From contig NZ_JAUSVF010000001.1 of assembly GCF_030814475.1 (NCBI RefSeq), positions 3,877,001-3,941,000 of the forward strand: a stretch of DNA of 64,000 nucleotides, written 5' to 3'. The position numbers were made by a program, and so were the translations under genes. The stretch comes from Pararhizobium capsulatum DSM 1112. GTDB lineage: Bacteria > Pseudomonadota > Alphaproteobacteria > Rhizobiales > Rhizobiaceae. The notes beneath the pieces were generated by a model, which saw nothing but the letters and a program-made list of their open reading frames with translations, was not told the DNA's origin and made no database searches. Below, in pieces: positions 28,181 to 37,561 of this stretch. Position 1 is the first letter of the stretch; the number at the start of each line of letters is the position of its first letter.

Positions 28181-29130
28181 GCGATTTTTCAGGCCTTCAC
28201 GTCGAATCCTTCCTGGAAATGATGAGCGCCGAACGCGGCGCGGCAAACAACACGCTCGTCTCCTACGAGCGCGATCTTGAGGACGCCTGCTCGTTCCTCA
28301 AGACGCGCGGCGTCAAGGCGATCGAGGCGGGCTCCGAGGACCTGCGCGCCTATCTCGCCCACCTCTCGCAGCAGGGCTTCATGGCCTCCTCCCAGGCGCG
28401 GAGGCTTTCGGCGCTCCGGCAATTCTACAAGTTTCTCTATGCCGAAGGCTTGCGGCGCGACGACCCGACGGGCGTGCTTGATGCGCCGAAGAAGGGCCGC
28501 TCGCTGCCCAAGACGCTCAGCGTCGATGACGTTACCAAGCTGATCGAACGCGCGGAACTCGAAGCGAAAGAAGCGGGGCCGGCAGCGCTCGCAAAGCTGC
28601 GCATGCATGCACTGATCGAGCTGCTCTACGCCACCGGCATGCGCGTGAGCGAACTCGTCTCGCTGCCGGCAAGCGTGCTTTCACAAAACGGCCGCTTCCT
28701 TGTCGTCAAAGGCAAGGGCAACAAGGAACGTCTCGTGCCGCTTTCCCGCTCCGCGATCAGCGCGGTCGAGACCTACGGCAAGGCACTCACAACGGAGACG
28801 GCCGCAAACGAGAAGGCTGAAGACAGCCCCTGGCTGTTCCCCTCCTCCGGCAAGGCGGGCTACCTACCCCGGCAGGTTTTCGCGCGCGACCTCAAGGATC
28901 TGGCTGCGCGTGCCGGGATAAGAGTGGCGACGATCTCGCCGCATGTGCTGCGTCATGCCTTTGCAAGTCATCTTCTTGCCAATGGAGCCGACCTGCGCGC
29001 CGTGCAGGAACTCCTGGGCCATTCGGACATTTCAACAACACAAATCTATACGCATGTGCTGGAAGAGCGGCTTCACCAGCTCGTCCAGAACCATCACCCC
29101 CTTGCCAAACAGGCGAAAAAACGGGATTAG
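28177..29130 (+). CDS. xerD: Site-specific tyrosine recombinase XerD
   Basis: With XerC it resolves chromosome dimers at dif. The 317 residues have a SAM-like N-terminal domain and a catalytic domain with all key residues: R156 in [10 protein letters not shown]180 in [15 protein letters not shown]256 and R259 in [15 protein letters not shown]282 in LLGHSDIST, and the nucleophile Y291 in QIYTHV. The ATG at 28177 overlaps the stop of the 49-residue gene; a longer frame exists without homology. There is no sign of an integrative element, so this is the housekeeping enzyme. Confidence 0.95.
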   Translation: MSDFSGLHVESFLEMMSAERGAANNTLVSYERDLEDACSFLKTRGVKAIEAGSEDLRAYLAHLSQQGFMASSQARRLSALRQFYKFLYAEGLRRDDPTGVLDAPKKGRSLPKTLSVDDVTKLIERAELEAKEAGPAALAKLRMHALIELLYATGMRVSELVSLPASVLSQNGRFLVVKGKGNKERLVPLSRSAISAVETYGKALTTETAANEKAEDSPWLFPSSGKAGYLPRQVFARDLKDLAARAGIRVATISPHVLRHAFASHLLANGADLRAVQELLGHSDISTTQIYTHVLEERLHQLVQNHHPLAKQAKKRD

Positions 29131-29196
29131 GACCGCCAGAACCCTTGGATCGCGCCCAGCGCGCCCATTGGCGCAAAACGATCGGAAACGTATCTC

Positions 29197-30150
29197 ATGC
29201 ACAACTACCTCGATTTCGAAAAACCCATCTCGGATCTCGAAGGCAAGATTCACGAGCTGAAGAAGCTGGCCGGCGAAGACGAGAGCATCGACACGAGCGA
29301 TGAAGTTGGCCGTCTTGAAGTGCGTGCGCGCGAGGCGATGGTCGATATCTATTCCAAGCTCAACCCGTGGCAGAAGACCCAGGTCGCGCGACATCCGCAG
29401 CGTCCGCACTTCGTCGATTATGCCGCCGGTCTCTTCACCGAATTCACGCCGCTCGCCGGTGACCGCAAGTTCTCCAACGACGAAGCCATCCAGGCGGGCC
29501 TCGCCCGCTTCCGCGGCACGCCCGTCGCCGTGATCGGCCAGGAGAAGGGCAACGACACCAAGTCGCGCATCAAGCACAATTTCGGCAGCGCCCGGCCAGA
29601 GGGCTACCGCAAGGCGATCCGCGTCATGGAAATGGCCGATCGTTTCGGCCTGCCGCTCGTGACCCTCATCGATACGGCCGGCGCCTATCCGGGCATCGGT
29701 GCTGAAGAGCGTGGCCAGGCGGAAGCCATCGCCCGCTCCACCGAGATGTGTCTCAACGTGAAGGTGCCGATCATCTCCGTCGTCATCGGCGAAGGCGGCT
29801 CCGGCGGCGCGATCGCGATCGCGACCGGCAACCGCGTTTACATGCTCGAGCATTCGATCTACAGCGTCATCTCGCCGGAAGGTGCAGCCTCTATCCTGTG
29901 GCGCGATTCCACCCGCGCCCGCGAAGCGGCGACCAACATGAAGATCACGGCCGAGGACCTGAAGTCGCTCGGCATTATCGACGGCATCATTTCAGAGCCT
30001 GTCGGTGGCGCCCATCGCGATCCGGATGCGGTGATCGAGCGGACCGGCACTGTCATCGCCGACGCGCTGAAGGAAATGTCCGGTCGCAACGGCGAACAAC
30101 TGCGCTCGGACCGTCGCCAGAAGTACCTGAATATCGGCCGCCATCTCTAA
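29197..30150 (+). CDS. accA: Acetyl-CoA carboxylase carboxyltransferase subunit alpha
   Basis: It forms, with AccD, the carboxyltransferase that makes malonyl-CoA for fatty-acid synthesis. The 317 residues match the usual length. Signatures are the N-terminal [78 protein letters not shown], and [15 protein letters not shown]. It follows xerD by 66 bp on the same strand. A strong hairpin lies 23 bp after the stop. Confidence 0.97.
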   Translation: MHNYLDFEKPISDLEGKIHELKKLAGEDESIDTSDEVGRLEVRAREAMVDIYSKLNPWQKTQVARHPQRPHFVDYAAGLFTEFTPLAGDRKFSNDEAIQAGLARFRGTPVAVIGQEKGNDTKSRIKHNFGSARPEGYRKAIRVMEMADRFGLPLVTLIDTAGAYPGIGAEERGQAEAIARSTEMCLNVKVPIISVVIGEGGSGGAIAIATGNRVYMLEHSIYSVISPEGAASILWRDSTRAREAATNMKITAEDLKSLGIIDGIISEPVGGAHRDPDAVIERTGTVIADALKEMSGRNGEQLRSDRRQKYLNIGRHL

Positions 30151-30173
30151 TCAGGATGGGGTTCCGTAGATGC

Positions 30174-30195
30174 AGGCTGGCAACGCTGCCAGCCT
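30174..30195 (+). terminator. Hairpin after accA, possible terminator
   Basis: AGGCTGGCA and TGCCAGCCT form a perfect nine-pair stem with a four-base loop (ACGC), 23 bp after the accA stop. No T-run follows, so it may protect the 3' end or act with Rho and not as a classic terminator. Confidence 0.5.
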
Positions 30196-30384
30196 AACTG
30201 TGGGAAATACGGCAATAAGGTGAGTTAAAGCCAAATCTTGGCCATAATCATAGGGTCAGGGAATGGTAGGCACGGGGCGGGCCTGCAAGGTTAATAATTT
30301 GTGAAGTATAAGGACGTATTGATTCCGGTGCTCCGTCTCGGGGAATCAGTAGATTTGACTGCAATTCATAATGGGCTCTTGCCA

Positions 30385-31863
30385 ATGCGTCTGAGAAATC
30401 TCGTTATCATAGCTGCCGTCGCTGCCCTGCTTGCAGGCTGCACGAACGAGACGCTCGATGCATTTGATCAGGCCGACGTCGATATCAAGAGCGTCAAGAA
30501 CAAGACAACATACGAGCTTTCCGGCAAAATCGTCGCCAATATGCGGGCGGCAAATATGCCGAAGAACTCTCCGGTCATGATCCGCATCTTCAAGGAAGAG
30601 GGCGCTCTCGAAATCTGGAAGGCGACCGCCGACAACCGTTTCGCGAAACTGCGTGAGTACAAGATCTGCGCCTGGTCCGGCAAGCTCGGCCCCAAGGTCA
30701 AGGAAGGCGACCGCCAGGCGCCGGAAGGCTTCTATCCCCTTGGCCCCGGCCAGATGAACCCGAATTCCAGCTATTATCTCGCCATCAACACCGGTTTCCC
30801 CAATCGCTACGACCAGGCGAATGGCCGCCATGGCACCGACCTGATGATCCATGGCGCCTGCTCGTCTTCCGGCTGCTATTCGATGACCGACGAGCAGATG
30901 CAGGAAATCTTCGCGCTCGCACGCGACGCCTACAAGGGCGGCCAGCAGACGATCCAGCTTCAGGCCCTGCCCTTCCGCATGACCGCGGAAAACATGGCCC
31001 GCCACAAGAACAGCCCGAACATCGAATTCTGGAACATGCTGAAGGTCGGCTACGACCAGTTCGAGATCACCAAGCGGCCGCCGGAAGTCAACATCTGCGA
31101 AAAGAAATACGTCTTCAACCAGCAGACTGACGGCAAGTTCAATCCAGCCAGCCAATGCCCGGCTATGTCGACGCCATCAACGATGCAGGTGGCGCTGGCG
31201 AGCTACAACAAGAAATACGACCAAGACTACACCAAGGCCCTGAAAAAATACGATGGCATGGTGTGGTACGAGCCGAGTGAAGCCGAACGCAAGGCCATTG
31301 TCGCCAAGCAGCGCGTCGGCAAGGAACTCGCCTATGCGCCGACCGGCACGTCGCTCGACGCCGGCAAGCTGATGAAGGCCGAGGAACTCGAAAAGCTCGA
31401 AGCAAAGCGCGCCGAACTCGCGGAAGCCAAGAAGGCGATCGAGATCCAGACGGCCGAGCTTGAAAAGAGCACCCGCGGCGGCAAGAACGTGCCGGTTCCG
31501 GTCGAAAACCCGATGCCGCGGCCAATCGAGCAGGCGTCTGCCGAAACGACGACGGCCAAGAAGAGCTTCTGGAGCCTGTTTGGCGCCAGGGACGTAGCGG
31601 AACCGCAACCAGCCCCCGCCTCGACATTGGTTGAAGGTGGACCGGATGCGGCTCAGCAGCCAGCCCAGCAGACCGCCTCCGTCCCCGCACAGCCTGAGAA
31701 GGCCGTGCAAACGTCGGCGACAGAAGCAAAGCCTGCCGCCGCAGCAGCGGCTGCCCCGCAGGCCGCACAGGCTGGCGACATAGCGGCAACCGATCAGGCT
31801 GTCATCGGACAGCCGGAAGAAGCCCCCAAGAAAAAGCCGTTCTGGAAGTTCTGGGGCAAGTGA
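30385..31863 (+). CDS. YafK-type L,D-transpeptidase-like lipoprotein
   Basis: This is probably an envelope lipoprotein that acts on peptidoglycan cross-links or lipoprotein tethers. A lipoprotein signal ends in LLAGC (Cys19). The YkuD-type catalytic region follows in RHGTDLMIHGACSSSGCYSM, with Cys about residue 164 and histidines 149 and 156, in the YafK (LdtF/DpaA) form. The C-terminal 190 residues are an Ala/Pro/Gln-rich tail with a charged helix (residues 330-375) and two related aromatic motifs, AKKSFWSLFG and KKKPFWKFWG. The total is 492 residues, about twice E. coli YafK. I use the ATG at 30385 because it places the lipobox correctly. The next gene, tusA, overlaps its stop. Confidence 0.82.
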   Translation: MRLRNLVIIAAVAALLAGCTNETLDAFDQADVDIKSVKNKTTYELSGKIVANMRAANMPKNSPVMIRIFKEEGALEIWKATADNRFAKLREYKICAWSGKLGPKVKEGDRQAPEGFYPLGPGQMNPNSSYYLAINTGFPNRYDQANGRHGTDLMIHGACSSSGCYSMTDEQMQEIFALARDAYKGGQQTIQLQALPFRMTAENMARHKNSPNIEFWNMLKVGYDQFEITKRPPEVNICEKKYVFNQQTDGKFNPASQCPAMSTPSTMQVALASYNKKYDQDYTKALKKYDGMVWYEPSEAERKAIVAKQRVGKELAYAPTGTSLDAGKLMKAEELEKLEAKRAELAEAKKAIEIQTAELEKSTRGGKNVPVPVENPMPRPIEQASAETTTAKKSFWSLFGARDVAEPQPAPASTLVEGGPDAAQQPAQQTASVPAQPEKAVQTSATEAKPAAAAAAAPQAAQAGDIAATDQAVIGQPEEAPKKKPFWKFWGK

Positions 31864-32099
31864 TGCCCGATACGGATGCCGTGGTTTATGACCTCAAGGG
31901 GCTGAAATGCCCCCTGCCGGTCCTGAAAACCCGCAAGCGCATGCGCACGCTCACCCCCGGCGCACTGATCGCGATCGAAACCACTGATCCGCTGGCGGTC
32001 ATTGACGTCCCGCACTTCTGCAACGAGGACGGCCACACGCTGGAGCAGACAGATGCCGTGACCGGCGGCCACCGCTTCCTCATCCGCAAGAAGGCGTAG
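31863..32099 (+). CDS. TusA-family sulfur carrier protein
   Basis: This small cytoplasmic sulfur-transfer protein has 78 residues. The TusA signature is VVYDLKGLKCPLPVLKTRKRM, with the sulfur-accepting Cys in CPLP. DPLAVIDVPHFCNEDGH and HRFLIRKK complete the fold. TusA proteins pass persulfide sulfur to tRNA thiolation or molybdenum cofactor pathways, and which one applies here is unknown. The ATG overlaps the stop of the lipoprotein gene (TGATG), so the two are coupled. It is convergent with the CobW-type gene. Confidence 0.92.
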   Translation: MPDTDAVVYDLKGLKCPLPVLKTRKRMRTLTPGALIAIETTDPLAVIDVPHFCNEDGHTLEQTDAVTGGHRFLIRKKA

Positions 32100-32112
32100 C
32101 GAGCCCGGACAG

Positions 32113-33249
32113 TTACATCTTCAAACCGGGAACCGCGAGCGGATTGTCTTCCAGCGCCTGACGATCAGCCCGGTCGATGGAGGGGCGGCCGGTGAAGGCA
32201 TTGAAGAGATCACGCACAAAAGCCTCTTCCAAACCCTTGGTGATGATCACCATGCGGGTGCGCCGGTCATTCGGATCGGGCCAGGCGGCCAGCCGCTGCG
32301 GCGGATGGAAGACACTCTGGACACCGTGGAGGATCAGCGGTCGCTCCGGCCGGTCGGACATCGCAACGACGGCCTTCATGCGCAGGAGCTTTTCACCATG
32401 CGCCGAGCGCAGCAGATCAATGAACATGTCCAGCGCCATCGGATCGATCGGCCGGTCATGGACGATGCTGAAGGAACGGATATCCGAACCGTGACGGTTC
32501 TCGTCATGATGGTGGTGATGATCGTGTCCATCATGATCGTGGCCGCAATGATCGTGGCCAGCATGATCGTGGCGGGCTTCGTCCTGCAGCCAGCGGCCGA
32601 CATCGGCAATCTTCGTCGTGGGATCATAGAGGCCGCAGTTGAAAAGCTCGGCCTTGCCGGCGAAGGGCGTGTCGCCGTCAATCAACTGGGCGCGGGGATT
32701 GAGCGCCAATAAGCGTGCCTTCAGGGCTTCAATGGCTTCAGCCGAGGCGAGCGTGGCTTTCGACAGCACCAGCCGGTCCGCCATCGCCACCTGCTTGGCG
32801 GCCTCTTCGTGATTGTCGAGCGTCGAGACGCCATTGACCGCATCGACGACGGTCACAACGCCGTCCAACTGGTAGCTCTGCGCCAGGATGGGATTGCCGA
32901 TGACCGATTGCAACACCGGCGCCGGATCGGCAAGGCCGGTTGTTTCGATGACGACGCGCTTCAGCGGCCGGATGCGGCCCGTCTGCATGCGGTCCATCAG
33001 ATCCGCGAGCGTATCAACGAGCTCGCCACGGACGGTACAGCAGACGCAGCCATCGGCAAGCTCGATGATACCATCGCTGGAGGCTTCGACCAGCAGATGA
33101 TCGAGCGAGACATCGCCGAACTCATTGATGATGACGGCCGTATCGGAAAGATCCGGATCCTTCAGCAGCCGGTTGAGCAGCGTTGTTTTGCCGGCACCGA
33201 GAAAACCGGTCAGGATCGATACCGGCACCGCGTTCGAAGATGCAGTCAT
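32113..33249 (-). CDS. CobW/COG0523 GTP-dependent metallochaperone
   Basis: This G3E-family GTPase has 378 residues. It has Walker A GFLGAGKTT, the metal-site motif GCVCCT, the switch VVIETTGLADP, and SKATLAS standing where NKxD is usual. A histidine-rich loop around residues 228-250 alternates His and Asp (HDH.GHDH repeats, then five His) before the C-terminal CobW domain. Such proteins insert or carry zinc or cobalt. With only COG0523 features the metal cannot be fixed. It lies 39 bp downstream of the carboxypeptidase gene on the same strand. No Zur box was recognised. Confidence 0.9.
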   Translation of the reverse strand: MTASSNAVPVSILTGFLGAGKTTLLNRLLKDPDLSDTAVIINEFGDVSLDHLLVEASSDGIIELADGCVCCTVRGELVDTLADLMDRMQTGRIRPLKRVVIETTGLADPAPVLQSVIGNPILAQSYQLDGVVTVVDAVNGVSTLDNHEEAAKQVAMADRLVLSKATLASAEAIEALKARLLALNPRAQLIDGDTPFAGKAELFNCGLYDPTTKIADVGRWLQDEARHDHAGHDHCGHDHDGHDHHHHHDENRHGSDIRSFSIVHDRPIDPMALDMFIDLLRSAHGEKLLRMKAVVAMSDRPERPLILHGVQSVFHPPQRLAAWPDPNDRRTRMVIITKGLEEAFVRDLFNAFTGRPSIDRADRQALEDNPLAVPGLKM

Positions 33250-33288
33250 GAAATGTCCGATCGGATAAGGCGACGCCCGAAGCTGCTT

Positions 33289-34386
33289 TTAGAAAGTCGG
33301 CCGCGGAACCGGGATCGGCACGTTGGCTGCATCCCCCTGCCCGCCGGCCACCTGGCCCTTGGTGTCAGTGGAGCCGCTGCCCGGCAGCAGTTCGGCCGAA
33401 ACCAGCCGCAGGGGCCGGTCGATCTGGTGGATGAAGGGCGACAACAGCTTCTGGCGACCCGCCTCGTCGCGACCTTCGCTGCGAACCTTGGCGGCATGGG
33501 CCGAGCAGATTTCCTTGCTGACATCCGCAACCGTATCGCGGGTCTCGCCATAAGGCGCAATCTCGCCGAGGCCCGGCTTGCTGGCGCTGCTTTCGGTGAG
33601 CGCCATCTGCAACAGGCGTGCGGATTCATCGGCACGGCCACCGAGGCTGTCGGCACCCAGCACCACCGAGACGACGCTGCGGCCATTGCGGGTCGCGGAT
33701 GAAACCTGGTTGAAGCCGGAAGCGCAGATGAAGCCGGTCTTCATACCATCGGCACCGTCAAAGCGGCCGATCAGCATGTTGTAGTTGGGAACCTTTTTCT
33801 TGCCGGTCTGGAAACCTTCATAGGCGAAGTAAGGCGCATATTGCGGGAACTCGCGCTTGATGGTGATGGCGAGAACCGCGAGATCGCGCGCCGTCGTGTA
33901 TTGTCCCGGCGCCGGGAGGCCGTTCGGATTGACGAAATGCGACGACGTCATGCCGATGCGGCGCGCTTCCGCGTTCATCATATCCACGAAGGCTGGCTCT
34001 GAACCAGCGACCGTCTCGCCGATAGCAACCGCGACGTCGTTGGCGGATTTGATCAGCATCATCTTGAAGGCGCTGTCGAGCGTCATTGCCTGACCGGGCT
34101 TAAGGTACATCTTGCTCGCAGGCTCGGCGGCGGCGTTCTTGCTCATGACCACCGGGCTCTCGATCGTGAGGCGCCCGGCCTTAATGGCGCGGAAGGCCGT
34201 ATAGGCCGTCATCAGCTTGGTCAGCGACGCCGGATACCAGCGCTGGAAGATATCTTCCTGCTCGTAGACCTTGAGCGAGCTGACATCGACAACCAGCCGC
34301 GGGTTGGCCGCTGCCGGCAGCATGCTCGACATGAGCGTTGCGCAGCTCGCCGCCAGAATGGCAAACCTTCTGCCCCAGCCGCCCAT
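33289..34386 (-). CDS. D-alanyl-D-alanine carboxypeptidase (PBP5/6 type)
   Basis: This S11-family periplasmic enzyme trims the terminal D-Ala of muropeptides. A signal peptide (residues 1-28, ending in LPAAA) is followed by the catalytic S54-xx-K57 in YPASLTKLMTAY, S114-A-N116 in KSANDVA, and K216-T-G in GMKTGFICASG. The C-terminal 100 residues are not the usual PBP5 beta domain and end in a Pro-rich tail. I use the ATG at 34386, which has AAGG eight bases upstream; a GTG at 34407 would add seven residues. The length of 365 fits DacF/DacC-type enzymes. Confidence 0.92.
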   Translation of the reverse strand: MGGWGRRFAILAASCATLMSSMLPAAANPRLVVDVSSLKVYEQEDIFQRWYPASLTKLMTAYTAFRAIKAGRLTIESPVVMSKNAAAEPASKMYLKPGQAMTLDSAFKMMLIKSANDVAVAIGETVAGSEPAFVDMMNAEARRIGMTSSHFVNPNGLPAPGQYTTARDLAVLAITIKREFPQYAPYFAYEGFQTGKKKVPNYNMLIGRFDGADGMKTGFICASGFNQVSSATRNGRSVVSVVLGADSLGGRADESARLLQMALTESSASKPGLGEIAPYGETRDTVADVSKEICSAHAAKVRSEGRDEAGRQKLLSPFIHQIDRPLRLVSAELLPGSGSTDTKGQVAGGQGDAANVPIPVPRPTF

Positions 34387-34542
34387 ACGATTTACCTTGT
34401 TCACCACAATAGAACCTCGAAAAATCGGGAATTGCCTCGTGTCGTCCCGCTATTTAACCTATATGGCAAGGTGATGGCAAAGACCTTTCTTTCAGTGTCC
34501 AAGCCATTTCCATGCCCCGCAAAGGACCGACAGGAAAGAACA

Positions 34543-35706
34543 ATGCCCATTCTCAACCGCGCCGCCGAACTCCAGAACGAAGTCACCGAATGGCGACGCC
34601 ACCTGCACACGAAGCCGGAACTCCTGTTTGCGGTGGAAAATACGGCAGCCTTCGTCGAAAAGAAACTGAAGGAATTCGGCGTTGACGAAATCGTGACCGG
34701 TCTCGGCCGCACCGGTGTCGTCGGGCTGATCCGCGGCAATCTCGGCGAAGGCCGCACCATCGGCCTGCGCGCCGACATGGATGCCCTGCCGATGACCGAG
34801 ACAAGTGGCAAGCCCTGGGCATCGACCACGCCGGGCAAGATGCATGCCTGCGGCCATGACGGCCACACCGCCATGCTTCTGGGTGCCGCGAAGTATCTTT
34901 CGGAAACGCGCAACTTCAGGGGCGCTGTTGCTGTCATCTTCCAGCCGGCAGAAGAAGGCGGCGGCGGCGGCAACGAGATGGTCAAGGACGGCATGATGGA
35001 GCGCTTCTCGATTGTGGAAGTCTACGGCATGCACAACATGCCGGGCATGCCGGTTGGCGAGTTCGGCAGCCGCGTCGGCCCGATCATGGCGTCGACCGAC
35101 GAATTCATCGTCACCATAGACGGCCGCGGTGGTCATGCCGCGCAGCCTCACAAGACGATCGATCCCATCGTCATCGGCGCGCAGATCGTCAACGCGCTGC
35201 AGACGATCGCGTCCCGCACCGCCGATCCGCTGGCCTCGGTCGTCGTCTCCGTCACCAAATTCAATGCGGGTTTTGCCCACAACATCATTCCGGAGCAGGC
35301 CGTGCTGGCCGGCACCGTGCGCACCCTGATGCCGGACATGCGCGACATCGCTGAAAAACGCATCCAGCAGATCGCCGAAAACCTCTGCGCGGCCTACGGC
35401 GCCAAGGCAACCGTCCGCTATATGCGCAATTATCCGGTGACGGTGAACCACGCCGCAGAAACAGCGTATGCGCTTGAGGCTGCACGGTCGATCGCCGGTG
35501 AAAATCAGGTTTCCGATGGGCTCGACCCGATGATGGGCGGCGAGGATTTTTCCTACATGCTGCAGGCGAGACCCGGCGCTTTCGTCTTCATCGGCAATGG
35601 AGATACGGCAGGCCTGCACAATCCCGGCTACGACTTCAACGACGAAGCAATCCCCCACGGTATTTCGTACTGGGTGAAGCTCGCCGAAAGCCGGCTTGCC
35701 GCCTGA
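34543..35706 (+). CDS. M20-family amidohydrolase (hippurate hydrolase-like)
   Basis: This cytoplasmic metal-dependent amidase has 387 residues. It has the M20D layout: LRADMDALPM, the metal-binding ACGHDGHTAMLLGAA, QPAEEGGGG, MHNMPGMPVGEFG, the dimerisation domain from GRGGHAAQPHKTIDP, and the last metal motif MGGEDFSYMLQ. The family cleaves N-acyl amino acids such as hippurate, indole-acetyl amino acids or N-acetyl-diaminopimelate; the substrate here is unknown. AGGAAAG precedes the ATG. It is coupled to the Lrp-type regulator gene with a one-base gap, which suggests amino-acid-linked control. Confidence 0.9.
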   Translation: MPILNRAAELQNEVTEWRRHLHTKPELLFAVENTAAFVEKKLKEFGVDEIVTGLGRTGVVGLIRGNLGEGRTIGLRADMDALPMTETSGKPWASTTPGKMHACGHDGHTAMLLGAAKYLSETRNFRGAVAVIFQPAEEGGGGGNEMVKDGMMERFSIVEVYGMHNMPGMPVGEFGSRVGPIMASTDEFIVTIDGRGGHAAQPHKTIDPIVIGAQIVNALQTIASRTADPLASVVVSVTKFNAGFAHNIIPEQAVLAGTVRTLMPDMRDIAEKRIQQIAENLCAAYGAKATVRYMRNYPVTVNHAAETAYALEAARSIAGENQVSDGLDPMMGGEDFSYMLQARPGAFVFIGNGDTAGLHNPGYDFNDEAIPHGISYWVKLAESRLAA

Positions 35707-35707
35707 C

Positions 35708-36178
35708 ATGTCGATACACGACGTCGATAAAATCGATCGAAAGATCCTCAACATCCTGCAGGGCGACGGCCGGATCACCAACCTGGAGCTGGCCGAGCGC
35801 ATCGGCCTGTCTCCTACCGCGACCAGCGAACGGCTGCGCCGGCTCTTGAAGGACGGATATGTCTCCGGCTTCGGTGCCCGGCTCGATCCCCACAAGCTGG
35901 GTTTCGGCCTGCTGGTCTTCATCGAGGTCATGCTCGACAAGACCACCCCGGAGGTTTTCGATAATTTTGCGGACGCCGTCCGCAAGGCGCCGGCCGTGCT
36001 GGAGTGTCATATGGTGGCGGGGGGGTTCGACTATCTCGTCAAGACGCGCTTCGAGGACATGAACGCCTATCGCAACTTCCTCGGCCAGGTGCTGTGGACA
36101 CTGCCGGGAGTGAAGGAAACGCGGACCTACGCGGTCATGGAAGAGATCAAGAACGACGGGCCGTTGCAGTTGTTGTGA
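35708..36178 (+). CDS. Lrp/AsnC-family transcriptional regulator
   Basis: This feast/famine regulator has 156 residues. The N-terminal winged helix is IDRKILNILQGDGRITNLEL..RIGLSPTATSERLRRL, and the C-terminal RAM domain (from about residue 70) senses amino acids, with VLECHMVAGGFDYLVKTR and a final TYAVMEEIK. It starts one base after the M20 peptidase stop and is probably co-transcribed with it, so it may respond to an amino acid released by that enzyme. It resembles the Lrp subgroup more than AsnC, but that call is soft. Confidence 0.92.
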   Translation: MSIHDVDKIDRKILNILQGDGRITNLELAERIGLSPTATSERLRRLLKDGYVSGFGARLDPHKLGFGLLVFIEVMLDKTTPEVFDNFADAVRKAPAVLECHMVAGGFDYLVKTRFEDMNAYRNFLGQVLWTLPGVKETRTYAVMEEIKNDGPLQLL

Positions 36179-36233
36179 CAGGCTTCTCTTCTCCCCGCGG
36201 AGGAAAAAAGAGAAACATGCTGCACGACCAACA

Positions 36234-36260
36234 ATAAAAACCCTCCCGTTTCCGGGAGGG
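36234..36260 (-). terminator. Rho-independent terminator after the alcohol dehydrogenase
   Basis: CCCTCCCG and CGGGAGGG form a perfect eight-pair stem with a four-base loop at 36241-36260. On the minus strand it is followed by five T and then AT. It lies 44 bp beyond the dehydrogenase stop. Confidence 0.9.
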
Positions 36261-36304
36261 CTCGTAACAGGCTTATGGCCTGAAACCGCAGGAACTCGTT
36301 GACG

Positions 36305-37345
36305 CTACAGCGTCGCCATATCGATCACGAAGCGATAGCGCACGTCGCTCTTGATGACGCGCTCATAGGCCTCGTTGACCTGATCCATGCGGATCATTTC
36401 GATTTCCGAGACAATGCCGTGCTCGCCGCAGAAATCCAGCATTTCCTGAGTTTCCTTGATCGAACCGATCATCGAACCGGAAATGCTGCGGCGTGCAGGA
36501 ACCAGCGAGAACGCATGGACCGGTACCGGCTTTTCCGGAATACCCAGAAGAACCAGCGTGCCATCGACCTTCAGAAGGCTGGCATAGGCGTTCCAGTCGA
36601 GCTCGGCCGAAACCGTGCACAGGATCAGGTCGAAGGCACCTGCGAGTGTCTTGAAGGTCTCCGCATCGCTGGTGGCGTAGTAATGATCCGCACCCAGCTT
36701 CAGGCCGTCTTCCTTCTTCGACAACGACTGGCTGAGAACCGTCACGTCGGCACCCATCGCATGGGCAAGCTTGACGCCCATGTGGCCGAGGCCGCCCATG
36801 CCGACAACTGCGACCTTCTTGCCGGGGCCAGCATTCCAGTGACGCAGCGGCGAATAGAGCGTGATACCGGCACAGAGCAGCGGCGCGGAAGCTGCGAAAT
36901 CGAGGTTCTCAGGGATGGAAAGCACGTAGCCTTCCTTGACCACGACGCTATCGGAATAGCCGCCATAGGTCGGCGTCGTGCCATCGGCTTCGAAGCTGTT
37001 GTAGGTGCCGACGAGGCCGGGCAGATATTGCTCGATATCGAGGTCGCGCGAGGCGCAGGCCGTGCAGGAATCGACGAAGCAGCCGACGCCGACGCGGTCA
37101 CCGACCTTGAACTTCGTCACACCCGAGCCGACCTCGGTGACAACACCGGCAATCTCGTGGCCGGGAACCATCGGGAAGCTCGAATTGCCCCATTCGTTGC
37201 GGGCTTGATGGATGTCGGAATGGCAGATGCCGGAAAATTTGATGCTGATGACGACGTCGTCCGCATTGGGCGCACGTCGTTCGAAAGTGAAAGGTTCAAG
37301 CGGCTTGGACGCATCGGTCGCCGCATATCCTCTTGCCAGGGCCAT
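36305..37345 (-). CDS. Zinc-type NAD(P)-dependent alcohol dehydrogenase (YahK-like)
   Basis: This medium-chain dehydrogenase has 346 residues, probably acting as an NADPH-dependent aldehyde reductase. Catalytic zinc ligands are visible in [15 protein letters not shown] and [11 protein letters not shown]. The nucleotide loop is [13 protein letters not shown]. The structural zinc lobe is altered: only two cysteines remain of the usual four ([18 protein letters not shown]), with Arg and Leu at the other places. AAGGAG lies six bases before the ATG. It is divergent from an AraC regulator with operator-like repeats between, and a terminator follows. Confidence 0.92.
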   Translation of the reverse strand: MALARGYAATDASKPLEPFTFERRAPNADDVVISIKFSGICHSDIHQARNEWGNSSFPMVPGHEIAGVVTEVGSGVTKFKVGDRVGVGCFVDSCTACASRDLDIEQYLPGLVGTYNSFEADGTTPTYGGYSDSVVVKEGYVLSIPENLDFAASAPLLCAGITLYSPLRHWNAGPGKKVAVVGMGGLGHMGVKLAHAMGADVTVLSQSLSKKEDGLKLGADHYYATSDAETFKTLAGAFDLILCTVSAELDWNAYASLLKVDGTLVLLGIPEKPVPVHAFSLVPARRSISGSMIGSIKETQEMLDFCGEHGIVSEIEMIRMDQVNEAYERVIKSDVRYRFVIDMATL

Positions 37346-37441
37346 GGATTGCTCCTTAAATTTCCTGAGATGGGACTATGAAAGCTCGATTGGCTTCTCC
37401 CGCCGCCAATATGCATCGGAACGAAACCGGCCGTTAGAGCA

Positions 37442-37500
37442 ATCCTGCAAAATTTTTGCACGATCCTGCAAAACGCCGGCCCACAGATTTGCAGGTGGAT
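37442..37500. promoter_or_regulatory. Repeats between adh and araC, candidate AraC operator
   Basis: ATCCTGCAAAA occurs at 37442-37452 and again at 37463-37473, exactly 21 bases (two helical turns) apart. An inverted partial copy, TTTGCAGG, lies at 37488-37495. The cluster is in the 216-bp divergent region between the dehydrogenase and the AraC-type gene. This spacing is what AraC-family proteins usually bind. Regulation is inferred. Confidence 0.55.
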
Positions 37501-37561
37501 GCGCAACTCCTAAATTCGGAATACAAAAATCGTGGTCCACGCATCGGAGAGACACGTCATC

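Noticed and set aside
28177..29130. Idea that the tyrosine recombinase marks an integrated element
   Set aside because: It has the length, motifs and neighbours (accA) of housekeeping XerD, and no attachment repeats or phage genes were seen.
30289..30304. TTAA-N7-TGAA near the L,D-transpeptidase-like gene as a second CtrA site
   Set aside because: One half-site deviates from the consensus, and no second element supports it.
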